Positions 7,597 to 14,309 of a DNA stretch of 14,309 nt are shown in pieces. A program made the translations under genes and the position numbers. Origin of the DNA: Methanobacteriota archaeon (GTDB taxonomy: Archaea; Thermoplasmatota; Poseidoniia; Poseidoniales; Thalassarchaeaceae); NCBI GenBank assembly GCA_014384685.1, contig JACNFL010000151.1, forward strand, positions 1 through 14,309, given 5' to 3'. Below the pieces are notes generated by a model, which did not search any database, was not told where the DNA came from, and was given only the letters and a program-made list of their open reading frames with translations. Numbering within the stretch: position 1 is the stretch's first letter; each line of letters begins with the position of its first letter.

Positions 7597-7735
7597 TTTC
7601 CCACGTCCGGAGTTTTCTCGCTTCGCGGGGGGCTTTTGAACGTTGTTGGCAATTTACTGCTATTTTTTGGTCAGATGAGCATCAAACTACGATAAAAACC
7701 GAAATTACCACAACATCACATGAGGTAAGAGAGTT

Positions 7736-8866
7736 TCATTCAATTTTATGAACAGGTAATTTGAGATCAAGAACCCAACCACCTAATTCTTCAACTTCAA
7801 CTTCCCAATGAGTTTCTGCCTCATTGATTTCTTCTGTACTCCTCAGTTTTACAGAAAAATTCCGACTTGTTCCTGCTGGAACCAATTGCTGCTTCGGTAT
7901 CCTTGACATCTTCCAAGGCAATGTTGCAGATGCGCCTTTAATTGTCAAGTCGTATTTACCTGCAGTTACCTTTACTTCAGCAATCCATTCTTTCTTGATG
8001 TAACGCAATGTACCTGTTAGAAGTGGTAGCCCAACTTCTCTTTGGTAATCTTGGCGTACAATAATAACGAGTCCAGCAACGATTGCAATCGCTAAGAGAA
8101 TGACTGGAAACATACCTGCAATATTTGGGATTCTATCGAGGGTTTGAACCTGAGTATGGTCTATTCCAGAAATCGTTGCATTAAGGTCATCGACTAACAT
8201 CACAGTCACTTCTAATCTCCACAAATCATTGATAGTGAATGGGATTCCATCTTCTGCTAGGCGTTGGGAATCAATTACCTGAGTCCAGTTCGTGGTATTC
8301 CCTGCTTGGTGGTAAAATGAGGATGACCAACCATAGTGGAGAACCACATCATCAGCAGTTCCATTTCCAACAGGAGTGTGGTCCACGGTAACATACCAGC
8401 GCAAATTTAGTGATTCCGCTAAATCCACTAATGGTTCAATTTCAACCTCTAGTAATAGCCCAGCAGATTGAGTAATATCTGTTGTAGTTGTTTCATCATT
8501 CTCTTCTGTGGCGACAACATCAACACTGAGCGTCAATTTTGCAAGTGATGAAATCGTGGTAGCATTCTCAAATGACTCCCCATTTCTCCATTGTGAGCAG
8601 GAATCTGCACCGAGTTTTTCTGCTCGCTGCTGTCCTGCTAAACTGCTTCCTTCACCATGAATCCAGTTTAGTGAAACATCGCTATCTAGTTTCTCAACTG
8701 TGTCAAATTCTTCATCGCACATACTGTCATCAATAAAGGATTCAAAGACTGAAATTTCAGATTCAACAGCCTCCCCGCTAACATCATCTAAGTACTCAGA
8801 AAACACAATAAAAGTTAGATTTATCAACATAAATGTGGCGAATATTACTGCTGGCAATCGATTCAC
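7736..8866 (-). CDS. Membrane-anchored protein with large extracytoplasmic domain, function unknown
   Basis: 376-residue protein that I do not recognise. An uncleaved anchor or signal peptide covers about 5-22, followed by an acidic extracytoplasmic region (about 23-250) with two Cys (50, 90). It carries at least five N-x-S/T sequons (N101, N168, N190, N193, N229), compatible with archaeal N-glycosylation. A second membrane helix (about 251-271) leads to a beta-rich C-terminal domain of about 100 residues, probably cytoplasmic. The GTG start overlaps the stop of the upstream methyltransferase gene by four bases (GTGA), with a GAGGTG eight bases before it, so translation is very likely coupled. 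That links the two genes in expression, but what joins an RNA methyltransferase to a surface protein is not evident. Confidence 0.75.
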   Translation of the reverse strand: MNRLPAVIFATFMLINLTFIVFSEYLDDVSGEAVESEISVFESFIDDSMCDEEFDTVEKLDSDVSLNWIHGEGSSLAGQQRAEKLGADSCSQWRNGESFENATTISSLAKLTLSVDVVATEENDETTTTDITQSAGLLLEVEIEPLVDLAESLNLRWYVTVDHTPVGNGTADDVVLHYGWSSSFYHQAGNTTNWTQVIDSQRLAEDGIPFTINDLWRLEVTVMLVDDLNATISGIDHTQVQTLDRIPNIAGMFPVILLAIAIVAGLVIIVRQDYQREVGLPLLTGTLRYIKKEWIAEVKVTAGKYDLTIKGASATLPWKMSRIPKQQLVPAGTSRNFSVKLRSTEEINEAETHWEVEVEELGGWVLDLKLPVHKIE

Positions 8867-10524
8867 AGCGCCACCTCAAGTCCTAGTGCATAGGTTAGGA
8901 GAGTGCGTTCGCAATCGGGCAACATCAGAGTCAACTTGCCTCCTAACCATGCAGGTAGCCACCACGTCACTCCTTCATGATTGAACCGCAGAACTACTCC
9001 TCCTGAGGTTTCGTCTCTAATGGTAGATATGGTTTCAGCGGCATCTTCCTTATCGGGACCACCTTTTAGCAAAATTTCCTTCAGGAGGTCGGCTTCTATT
9101 TCGTGTACACGATTAGATAATTTTACTGCTGTAATATGCATTCCTTTGGAGGTTGGTCTCTGTAAAATCCCTTTTCGTATTTCCCATGTAGGCAGTCCTG
9201 CTTGAATTACTTGGAATGGATGCCAATGGCAGCCAGGAAGTTTCCCACCGCGTCTGAGCATTCTTTCACCAGCCCAAAACCAATCGTGAATCTCATTGCT
9301 AATGGTGTAGATTTTACTTCCCCGAGTAAACATTTTTTCATAGTTAGCCCCCCATTCCTCAGAAATAGCCTCTAGCAAATCAGGGGCGGCGGGTAGTTCG
9401 TGGTTTTTTGTTGGTGGAGGTGGTTCACTAACCGGCCTTTCTGCCATTTCACTAGTTGGCATTAATGCTTGAGCTACTTCGCCGTCACCCACATGCTTGA
9501 AAGATGCCACAAAGAATCCCCCCGAATCATTTTCATCACTCCAAATTCGTTGGCAAAGAGGCAAAGCGGTAGCGATTTCAGTTTCTTCAGGCGGTAACAA
9601 TGCCCTTTCGTCTTCATCACTTTTTTGATTGAGTTGTGGCCAAGTGGACATACCATCACGGCTAACTATCCCTGGACATTTTTCATCAATTTCAGTATCA
9701 ACTAATGTCAAAAATTCACAAGTACGAAGAATCTCAGCAACTACGGCTTCATTTTCAATAGGGTCCATTGAACAAGTCGAGTAGACCATTCTACCACCTG
9801 GTGCTAGTAGCATTGCGCCCTTTCGGACTAAAGCAACCTGCAACGGATTCAATTTCCGTCCAGCCCGTTCAGTCCATTTTTCCCATAGTTCAGGATTCTT
9901 TCGGGTTGTCCCGCTACCTGAACAAGGTGCATCAACCAATATTCTATCAAAGCCAGGATTTGGACACCGAGGGAGATGCCGCCCATCATGGCGAATAATT
10001 ACCATAGATGTAAGTCCAACTCTCTTAGAATTCGATACCAATAAATTTGCTCGTCCGGGATTTGATTCGTTAGCAACAACAACTCCCTCATCATCAATTG
10101 CTTCACACAATTGAGTCGATTTACTCCCCGGTGCCGCACACATATCCAATATGTGATGGCCAGCCTTGCAATCAAGCAGTTTTACAGGAATCATGCTAAC
10201 CGCTTCTTGTCGAGTTATTCGACCTGAATCATGTAGGGCACAAAGCAGTATTTTTGCATCGTTTGATGGCCACTTCCCTCTTGGCCAAGGCATTACCCAA
10301 CCTTGGCCACCACCACCTTCGGTTAACCAATCAATAGGCTTGCCACCTAGCGAATGAAGAATCCCTCTAACCCATTCCTGATCATCGCGTAAGGGGTTTA
10401 CACGCAAGGTTTCACTAAGTCTTGATTCAGCAGTTTCAATCCATGATTCGGAATCATTACGCCAACCTGTCACAGCCTTCCACAGGTCGCTTTTTGAAGG
10501 GACTCCAAAGCCGAGTTTGCCCAT
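8863..10524 (-). CDS. NOL1/NOP2/Sun family RNA m5C methyltransferase, NSUN2/Trm4-like
   Basis: SAM-dependent enzyme forming 5-methylcytosine in RNA, probably tRNA. The 553-residue product contains the Rossmann fold with SAM motif DMCAAPGSKSTQL (127-139), motif IV DAPCSGSGTTRKNP (C201, release cysteine, with D198) and motif VI VYSTCSM (C251, catalytic nucleophile). The wording of motif I and of GTTRKNPELW is close to eukaryotic NSUN2/Trm4 and archaeal Trm4. GGFFVASF (about 335-342) closes the catalytic domain. A Pro-rich linker (about 363-372) leads to a C-terminal region (about 380-553) that may be a divergent PUA-like RNA-binding domain, as in other long NSUN enzymes. At 553 residues it is longer than simple archaeal Trm4 enzymes. 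The ATG at 10524 has GGGGGT seven bases upstream. Its stop overlaps the start of the membrane-protein gene. Confidence 0.92.
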   Translation of the reverse strand: MGKLGFGVPSKSDLWKAVTGWRNDSESWIETAESRLSETLRVNPLRDDQEWVRGILHSLGGKPIDWLTEGGGGQGWVMPWPRGKWPSNDAKILLCALHDSGRITRQEAVSMIPVKLLDCKAGHHILDMCAAPGSKSTQLCEAIDDEGVVVANESNPGRANLLVSNSKRVGLTSMVIIRHDGRHLPRCPNPGFDRILVDAPCSGSGTTRKNPELWEKWTERAGRKLNPLQVALVRKGAMLLAPGGRMVYSTCSMDPIENEAVVAEILRTCEFLTLVDTEIDEKCPGIVSRDGMSTWPQLNQKSDEDERALLPPEETEIATALPLCQRIWSDENDSGGFFVASFKHVGDGEVAQALMPTSEMAERPVSEPPPPTKNHELPAAPDLLEAISEEWGANYEKMFTRGSKIYTISNEIHDWFWAGERMLRRGGKLPGCHWHPFQVIQAGLPTWEIRKGILQRPTSKGMHITAVKLSNRVHEIEADLLKEILLKGGPDKEDAAETISTIRDETSGGVVLRFNHEGVTWWLPAWLGGKLTLMLPDCERTLLTYALGLEVAL

Positions 10525-10609
10525 TCATACGACCCCCATAACCGTTTGCACAAATCTTCGTGCCGGTCCCCATCCCTCAAGGGTTGTGGATACGCTAACC
10601 CAATGAGCC

Positions 10610-12034
10610 ATGCCCATTGTCGGCTACCACATGGCGGTTGGTGGTGGCGTTGCTTTCAGCTTTCCCGCCACTCTGTTAACCGTCATTTTACTGTGGTCAT
10701 TTTTACAGTGGTCTGCACCTTTATGGCTACCGGGGATGTCTGAAAAATATTCAGATAAGGCAAAATTTTTGCGCAATTTTGACCGCAGTTTAACAATCCT
10801 GCCAGTGGTATTGGTTTTGCTTGTAGTCCTCGCTTTATTTAGGGCGCATTTTGTTCAAGATTTCACCCATGGTCATGTAATAAATTTTGGAATTGATAAT
10901 TCATCATCATGGCAAAGAATGTTACATGGTCCAGTAAACACTGTTGGCTCACCATGGTTAGGAATCATCATTTTATTTGCTATTACTACTTTAGTTAAGG
11001 AGTGTTTTGGTAACTCTGATTATTCATTATTTGATGAACATACAGCAGACCTTCGTGCCCGCGTATTAAGATGGCATGGATTCCTATGGCCATTGATGCT
11101 GATTGGATTTATTCCTTCTGACGCCTTTTCAGTGTACTCAGAACCACAAACTTTCATTGGCTCACAAATCGCTCCACTACAGACTTCAATTACTCTGATA
11201 TTTGCTGGAATCGGTATGGTTATCTGGCCATATGCTGTAGCAAATTATTCACAATCAGGTGATATGAAAAAAGGTGACAATTTTCTTTTAGCGAGTATAA
11301 CTGCTGTACTAGCATTATTTTTCCTTGCAATGGAAAACCTATCTTCACAACGAGTAGATGAATTTGATGAACTAATTGCTTTGGGACAAATGACCGAACT
11401 CGCTCTCACTATGTCGATGGTTGTTCTGTTATTGGGGTGGCCAATTTTCTTGATGCTATTGAGTAAAGTCCACGAAAAAAGAGGTATTGCCAAAGAAAGG
11501 CGTTGGCTTGGCTTAACTCGTACTTTATCTCATACACTAATTTTGATTTGGTTGACAGGTGTAGTAATACTTGAATCTCTTCCACATATTGATGGTTGGT
11601 ATAATTCATTTTGGCTGTCTTTGACTTTGATGCTCCCACTAGCAATCTTTGGAGTTGCTGGGACATTACTTCCTATTGTGGGCTTAGATTCTAGACCACG
11701 ACCAGAAGTTTGGGGCTTTTTCTTAGTGATGAGTTTGGCCATTCCGTTCTTGACAATTAGGGAACCACTCACTGTAGTATTGATGCCAGGCCTATTCATC
11801 TCAATGACAACATTGCCTCTGTTAGCAACCCACCCAGAATTACGTCCGAACCTGCCTATTCAAAATCGAGTAATTGAATCAGGTGTATTAATTGGATTAA
11901 CAATTACAGCATTGTGGGGATTTCACCACATGTTTACAGGCGATTCACTCGCCATTTCTTTGGGTATTGGAATAACTTTGATATTACCTTTGATTTCAAT
12001 TCTCTTACTTAACCGAAAAATAGCTGTTTCTTGA
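10610..12034 (+). CDS. Polytopic membrane protein, possibly a divergent CcmF-like protein
   Basis: 474 residues with about 12-13 hydrophobic helices (roughly 9-33, 62-79, 115-131, 155-170, 187-211, 224-241, 264-284, 305-321, 334-354, 367-382, 387-405, 425-439 and 446-466). I do not recognise it with certainty. Residues about 60-130, with a helix ending in FVQDFTHGHVINFG, then a Ser/Asn-rich stretch and a VGSPWLGII helix, recall the CcmF pattern DFSVxYV...GSLLLW. CcmF is the cytochrome c heme lyase subunit. The tryptophan-rich heme-handling motif (WGGxWxWDPVEN) of CcmF is not visible, which argues against a functional orthologue. The ATG at 10610 and an in-frame ATG at 10631 (MAVGGGVAF) both lack a clear ribosome binding site, so the start is uncertain and the message may be leaderless. 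It is divergent from the methyltransferase across an 85-base gap. Confidence 0.7.
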   Translation: MPIVGYHMAVGGGVAFSFPATLLTVILLWSFLQWSAPLWLPGMSEKYSDKAKFLRNFDRSLTILPVVLVLLVVLALFRAHFVQDFTHGHVINFGIDNSSSWQRMLHGPVNTVGSPWLGIIILFAITTLVKECFGNSDYSLFDEHTADLRARVLRWHGFLWPLMLIGFIPSDAFSVYSEPQTFIGSQIAPLQTSITLIFAGIGMVIWPYAVANYSQSGDMKKGDNFLLASITAVLALFFLAMENLSSQRVDEFDELIALGQMTELALTMSMVVLLLGWPIFLMLLSKVHEKRGIAKERRWLGLTRTLSHTLILIWLTGVVILESLPHIDGWYNSFWLSLTLMLPLAIFGVAGTLLPIVGLDSRPRPEVWGFFLVMSLAIPFLTIREPLTVVLMPGLFISMTTLPLLATHPELRPNLPIQNRVIESGVLIGLTITALWGFHHMFTGDSLAISLGIGITLILPLISILLLNRKIAVS

Positions 12035-12178
12035 ACAAAAGTGCCTAATTATAATAGAAAATTCGGTGTTAAGGATTACCCTATCAAAACCACCTTTTCA
12101 AGGAGTTTTTCACCTGCAACGGTTATAGCACCGACAGTGCGCCTGCATTTCAGTTGACTGCGTTTAGTAGTCATCTAG

Positions 12179-12616
12179 ATGGGATGCGAAATGACTGAAG
12201 AGAGTGAGCCAGCAGTAAAGCGACAAAAGAGGATTAGTCCGTTAGCCAAAGCCAACAAACAGGCTTTCAAAGCGGCTAGAGCCCGAGCCGAAAAAACATC
12301 ACAACAAATTGACGAAGCGAAAGAACTCAGGACCCAGTTCAAGGATATTCACGAGCGTGCGGTAGAGAGCCAAGTGGATCAAGGTCCGCTAGTTCCTGTT
12401 GAGGCACAGATGGAGATTGAAGATGATGATTGGGTTTACCAGTCTGTTGACGAAGATACACTTCGTGAATTGAGTCACCGAGTAGTTCTGCAAACTAGTG
12501 CGGGTAAGCGCAAAGTCCTGTTTGAAACTCAAAATCTCAATGAAGCAATGGATTGCGCGGCACGAATCGTAGAGTTTAGTGATGGCTGTGTTTTAGTAGA
12601 ATCAGTTGACCCTTGA
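12179..12616 (+). CDS. Hypothetical protein with basic coiled-coil N-terminus
   Basis: 145-residue soluble protein with no recognised family. The N-terminal part (about 13-65) is rich in Lys, Arg, Ala and Glu with heptad-like spacing, so it is probably helical or coiled-coil. A short acidic linker (MEIEDDDW, about 78-85) precedes a small alpha/beta C-terminal region (about 86-145). The first start, ATG 12179, gives MGCEMTEES; ATG 12191 is also plausible because GATGGGA lies just before it. SecG follows on the same strand after 54 bases. The upstream gap 12035-12178 contains an AT-rich stretch (AATTATAATAG near 12047) that could be a TATA region, but nothing else I can support. Confidence 0.7.
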   Translation: MGCEMTEESEPAVKRQKRISPLAKANKQAFKAARARAEKTSQQIDEAKELRTQFKDIHERAVESQVDQGPLVPVEAQMEIEDDDWVYQSVDEDTLRELSHRVVLQTSAGKRKVLFETQNLNEAMDCAARIVEFSDGCVLVESVDP

Positions 12617-12670
12617 GCATAATTTAGCATTCGTCGCGTTCAAATAGGCAAGGCAGGTCGGGCGTTTTAC

Positions 12671-12889
12671 ATGGCAGTCAAGAAGGACAAGAAATCGAAG
12701 GGGCCAAACATCCAGCAAGCTGCTGGGTTAATTCGCTACTTCGACGAGGAGTCAGATGATGCTTGGCAGATTTCAAAAGGTATGATTTACACTGTCTGTA
12801 TCTTATTCTCGGTTGGCGTTTACTTGGCTAACCAACCAAACCAGTGGGATAACACTTGGATGTGGATGTGGGACAACCTGTTTGGTTGA
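12671..12889 (+). CDS. secG: Preprotein translocase subunit SecG / Sec61-beta
   Basis: The small tail-anchored third subunit of the archaeal SecYEG (Sec61) channel, which supports protein export and membrane insertion. The 72-residue product has the family layout: a short Lys-rich cytoplasmic N-terminus, the near-invariant Sec61-beta motif AAGLIRYFDEE (17-27), then one transmembrane helix (about 37-53). Typical archaeal SecG ends shortly after the helix at about 50-60 residues. This one continues for about 19 residues as an extracytoplasmic tail with four Trp (WDNTWMWMWDNLFG, W59 to W67), which is unusual. ATG 12671 has only weak AGGT/GGGCG purine stretches upstream. It is convergent with the next gene, with 14 bases between the stops. 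Confidence 0.92.
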   Translation: MAVKKDKKSKGPNIQQAAGLIRYFDEESDDAWQISKGMIYTVCILFSVGVYLANQPNQWDNTWMWMWDNLFG

Positions 12890-12903
12890 ATCATCATCAG
12901 AGA

Positions 12904-13896
12904 TTATTCTTCGGAATCCGTTAGGTCAATGAAAGGGATATCCCCACCAGATTCCTCTGTGATATCACCAAGCAAATCATCTGCTGAGACATCGCTGGTT
13001 TTTGTTGCTACTTCATCAGGAGTGATTCTATCCACTTCATCAGGAAGTTCCTCATGGACTAGAATATGCTCTTGATATTCTTCTTCTTTGATTTCCAATG
13101 AATCATCTAGTAGCAAATCATCTGCTTCTTGGAATACAGTACGCGTAATTTCTGTTGTTGGATCAGCCTCTATCATTGAGGCTTCAGCTCTTGCCAATGC
13201 CCGCTCAAATCCAGCCGCATTTTTGTCATGTAGTGCTGCCAAAGCGATATCAATGTGGCCACTTGCTTCTTCCAAGGAATTTTCAGCAACGCCTCGCTGC
13301 CAGTTTTCATAATCCATTTCTTCAAATTCGTCAAGTCTCTTTGTTAGTGTTGTGAGTTTCTCTTTGTATTTGTGAGCCTCTTCATTCATTTCTTCCCTTG
13401 CATATTGAATTAGTCCTTCCCACGCCTCGCGGTGGTCATTTGAATTAGTTCCAGTAGCTCTTTTCCACATTAATCCAAAAGTTGGTTCCCATGGATTACG
13501 CCCTAGAGTTGCTACCAAATCAAAAATAAGTCGAGCGCGGTTTTCTAACGGCCCTTCAATTACAAGTTCGTTAAGAAAACACGAATCAAACAGCCCGAAT
13601 CCCCAATATGAGCGACTGGTGATTTCAATACGTAACAGCGAATCATTCGTTACCATCTTCCAAGTTTGTTGGTCAAACCCTGGGGGGGATGTCAAAGTAG
13701 GGGGTTCATGTGCCCCGAAACATCTCAGCAGTGCATCACAGATATCACCTAGGTAGAGGCTAGTTTTGCCTTCTGGCCAATTCAGGTGACGCAATCGGTT
13801 CTCATCATCAACCTTCATCTCCGGTTTGCCGTGTTTTACCTGACACCAAAGATGGCTGTGAGTTGCGTCGATTCCGACCACCTCATCTTGCACCAT
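12904..13896 (-). CDS. Hypothetical protein with coiled-coil and long acidic C-terminal tail
   Basis: 330-residue soluble protein that I do not recognise. The N-terminal half (about 1-160) looks like a folded alpha/beta domain with several Trp and Cys (opening VVGIDATHSHLWCQVKHGK). A helical, charged region (about 170-225) with coiled-coil character follows, then a helical Ala-rich stretch (about 218-245) and a strongly acidic, low-complexity tail (about 250-330, rich in Asp and Glu). Acidic tails of this kind are common in proteins that bind basic partners; the neighbour at the right edge is very basic, but any link is speculation. ATG 13896 is supported by a GAGGGTG Shine-Dalgarno seven bases upstream. 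Confidence 0.8.
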   Translation of the reverse strand: MVQDEVVGIDATHSHLWCQVKHGKPEMKVDDENRLRHLNWPEGKTSLYLGDICDALLRCFGAHEPPTLTSPPGFDQQTWKMVTNDSLLRIEITSRSYWGFGLFDSCFLNELVIEGPLENRARLIFDLVATLGRNPWEPTFGLMWKRATGTNSNDHREAWEGLIQYAREEMNEEAHKYKEKLTTLTKRLDEFEEMDYENWQRGVAENSLEEASGHIDIALAALHDKNAAGFERALARAEASMIEADPTTEITRTVFQEADDLLLDDSLEIKEEEYQEHILVHEELPDEVDRITPDEVATKTSDVSADDLLGDITEESGGDIPFIDLTDSEE

Positions 13897-13998
13897 AGCC
13901 CACCCTCACTAGGTCGTGGGCGCGGCTGTTGCATCATTGTTACTTCGCTTTGATAGGGTGTGTTGGATGGCATAATTTACTGTAATAGATTAATTATT

Positions 13999-14006
13999 GA
14001 GGTGAT
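13999..14006 (+). promoter_or_regulatory. GAGGTGAT Shine-Dalgarno-like sequence without a normal start codon
   Basis: An eight-base match to the archaeal 16S anti-Shine-Dalgarno (AUCACCUC) lies 45 bases before the Lys/Ala-rich gene. The bases at the right distance read ATC rather than ATG, GTG or TTG, and open only ten codons before TAG. It may be a relic, a non-canonical start or chance. The AT-rich stretch just before it (TTAATTATT) could be a TATA element for the downstream gene. Confidence 0.2.
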
Positions 14007-14050
14007 TTCTATCGTAAGGCTGAATAAAAGACCCGTCCCGTAGCGCTCCC

Positions 14051-14309
14051 ATGGCGAAGAAGAAGGGCTCAGCAAACAATCGTTCCGCAGCCGCGAAGAA
14101 GGCCGCAGCAACTCGTAAGAAGAATGCTGCTGCGAAAGCAAAAGCAGAGGCTGAAGCAGCAGCGGCGGCCAAGAAAGCAGCAACCGCGAAGAAGGCTGCA
14201 GCAACTCGGAAGAAGAACGCTGCCGCTAAGAAGAAAGCAGAAGCTGCCGCTAAGGCCGCAGCAACTCGGAAGAAAAATGCCGCTGCGAAAGCAAAAGCAG
14301 AGGCAGAAG
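14051..14309 (+). CDS. Lys/Ala-rich histone-H1-like repeat protein (3' partial)
   Basis: Open from ATG 14051 to the right edge (86 codons) with no stop. The product begins MAKKKGSANNRSAAAKK and is composed almost entirely of Ala and Lys with some Arg, Thr, Asn and Glu, resembling the C-terminal tail of histone H1 and bacterial H1-like proteins. Such proteins usually bind nucleic acid non-specifically and compact DNA; here this is inference from composition. A repeated segment, AAATRKKNAAAKAKAEAE, occurs at codons starting 14102 and 14255, with a variant at 14195. A good Shine-Dalgarno is not seen directly before the ATG. Frames on the opposite strand are also open because of the GCN/AAG composition, but they have no independent support. 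A ribosomal-protein or IF2-like Ala/Lys extension on a larger protein is an alternative, since the C-terminus is unseen. Confidence 0.7.
   Translation, partial: MAKKKGSANNRSAAAKKAAATRKKNAAAKAKAEAEAAAAAKKAATAKKAAATRKKNAAAKKKAEAAAKAAATRKKNAAAKAKAEAE
14102..14308 (+). repeat. Tandem-like coding repeats in the Lys/Ala-rich gene
   Basis: Three in-frame copies begin at 14102, 14195 and 14255. Copies one and three encode the same 18 residues over 54 bases and differ at four third-codon positions only. Copy two diverges in its second half (AAAKKKAEAAA). Spacings are 93 and 60 bases, both multiples of three. This indicates growth of the gene by internal duplication. Confidence 0.75.

Noticed and set aside
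7612..7640. GC-rich CGCTTCGCGGGGGG stretch as a terminator or small RNA
   Set aside because: The possible hairpin has only about three paired bases and no clear T-run follows in the relevant direction.
10546..10743. 65-residue plus-strand frame upstream of and overlapping the polytopic membrane protein
   Set aside because: Overlaps the membrane-protein gene in another frame, has no ribosome binding site and no coherent protein features.
13977..14204. Minus-strand frames rich in Leu/Ser or Ala opposite the Lys/Ala-rich gene
   Set aside because: Produced by the GCN and AAG codon composition of the repeat gene on the plus strand.
1..14309. tRNA genes, CRISPR arrays, insertion sequences or att sites
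   Set aside because: No cloverleaf-like sequence, regularly spaced direct repeats, transposase motifs or terminal inverted repeats were seen on reading either strand; a covariance-model scan would be needed to exclude small RNAs.

Overview
The window (about 43-45% GC by eye, gene-dense, short intergenic gaps) looks like the chromosome of a mesophilic, aerobic euryarchaeon, most likely Marine Group II / Poseidoniales (Thermoplasmatota). The archaeal assignment rests on a Sec61-beta type SecG, an Lrp/AsnC regulator, an archaeal-type TOPRIM protein, a NSUN2/Trm4-like RNA methyltransferase, GGTGAT/GAGGTG ribosome binding sites and frequent GTG/TTG starts. The lineage call is inference from gene content and style; no 16S rRNA gene is present. 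No tRNA, rRNA, CRISPR array, insertion sequence or phage gene was seen, and no gene-free stretch exceeds 300 bases.

Layout. 1-2472 (minus): a respiratory oxidase operon, coxB then coxA, with coxA cut by the left edge. coxA is the most unusual gene here. Its complete type-A heme-copper oxidase core is preceded by a signal peptide, an extracytoplasmic beta-rich domain with a CSCH motif and one extra membrane helix. A 24-codon upstream ORF with a strong ribosome binding site overlaps the coxB start. 2696-4025 (plus): a stand-alone CheY-like receiver, a DUF167/YggU protein and a small TOPRIM protein. 3992-7006 (minus): a 1004-residue RapA-like SNF2 ATPase whose 3' end overlaps the TOPRIM gene tail-to-tail. 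7147-7596 (minus): an Lrp/AsnC regulator. 7736-10524 (minus): a NSUN-family RNA m5C methyltransferase with a long C-terminal extension, coupled by a 4-base overlap to a membrane-anchored protein of unknown function. 10610-12034 (plus): a polytopic membrane protein with faint CcmF-like features. 12179-12889 (plus): a small unknown protein and SecG/Sec61-beta with a Trp-rich tail. 12904-13896 (minus): an unknown protein with an acidic tail. 14051-right edge (plus): a Lys/Ala-rich, histone-H1-like repeat protein cut by the edge.

How they fit together: mostly housekeeping (respiration, RNA modification, secretion, transcription control, DNA transactions). There is no clear defence island or mobile element. 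The best candidates for something undescribed are the CoxA N-terminal fusion, the SecG tail, the unclassified extensions of the SNF2 ATPase and methyltransferase, and the divergent polytopic membrane protein.
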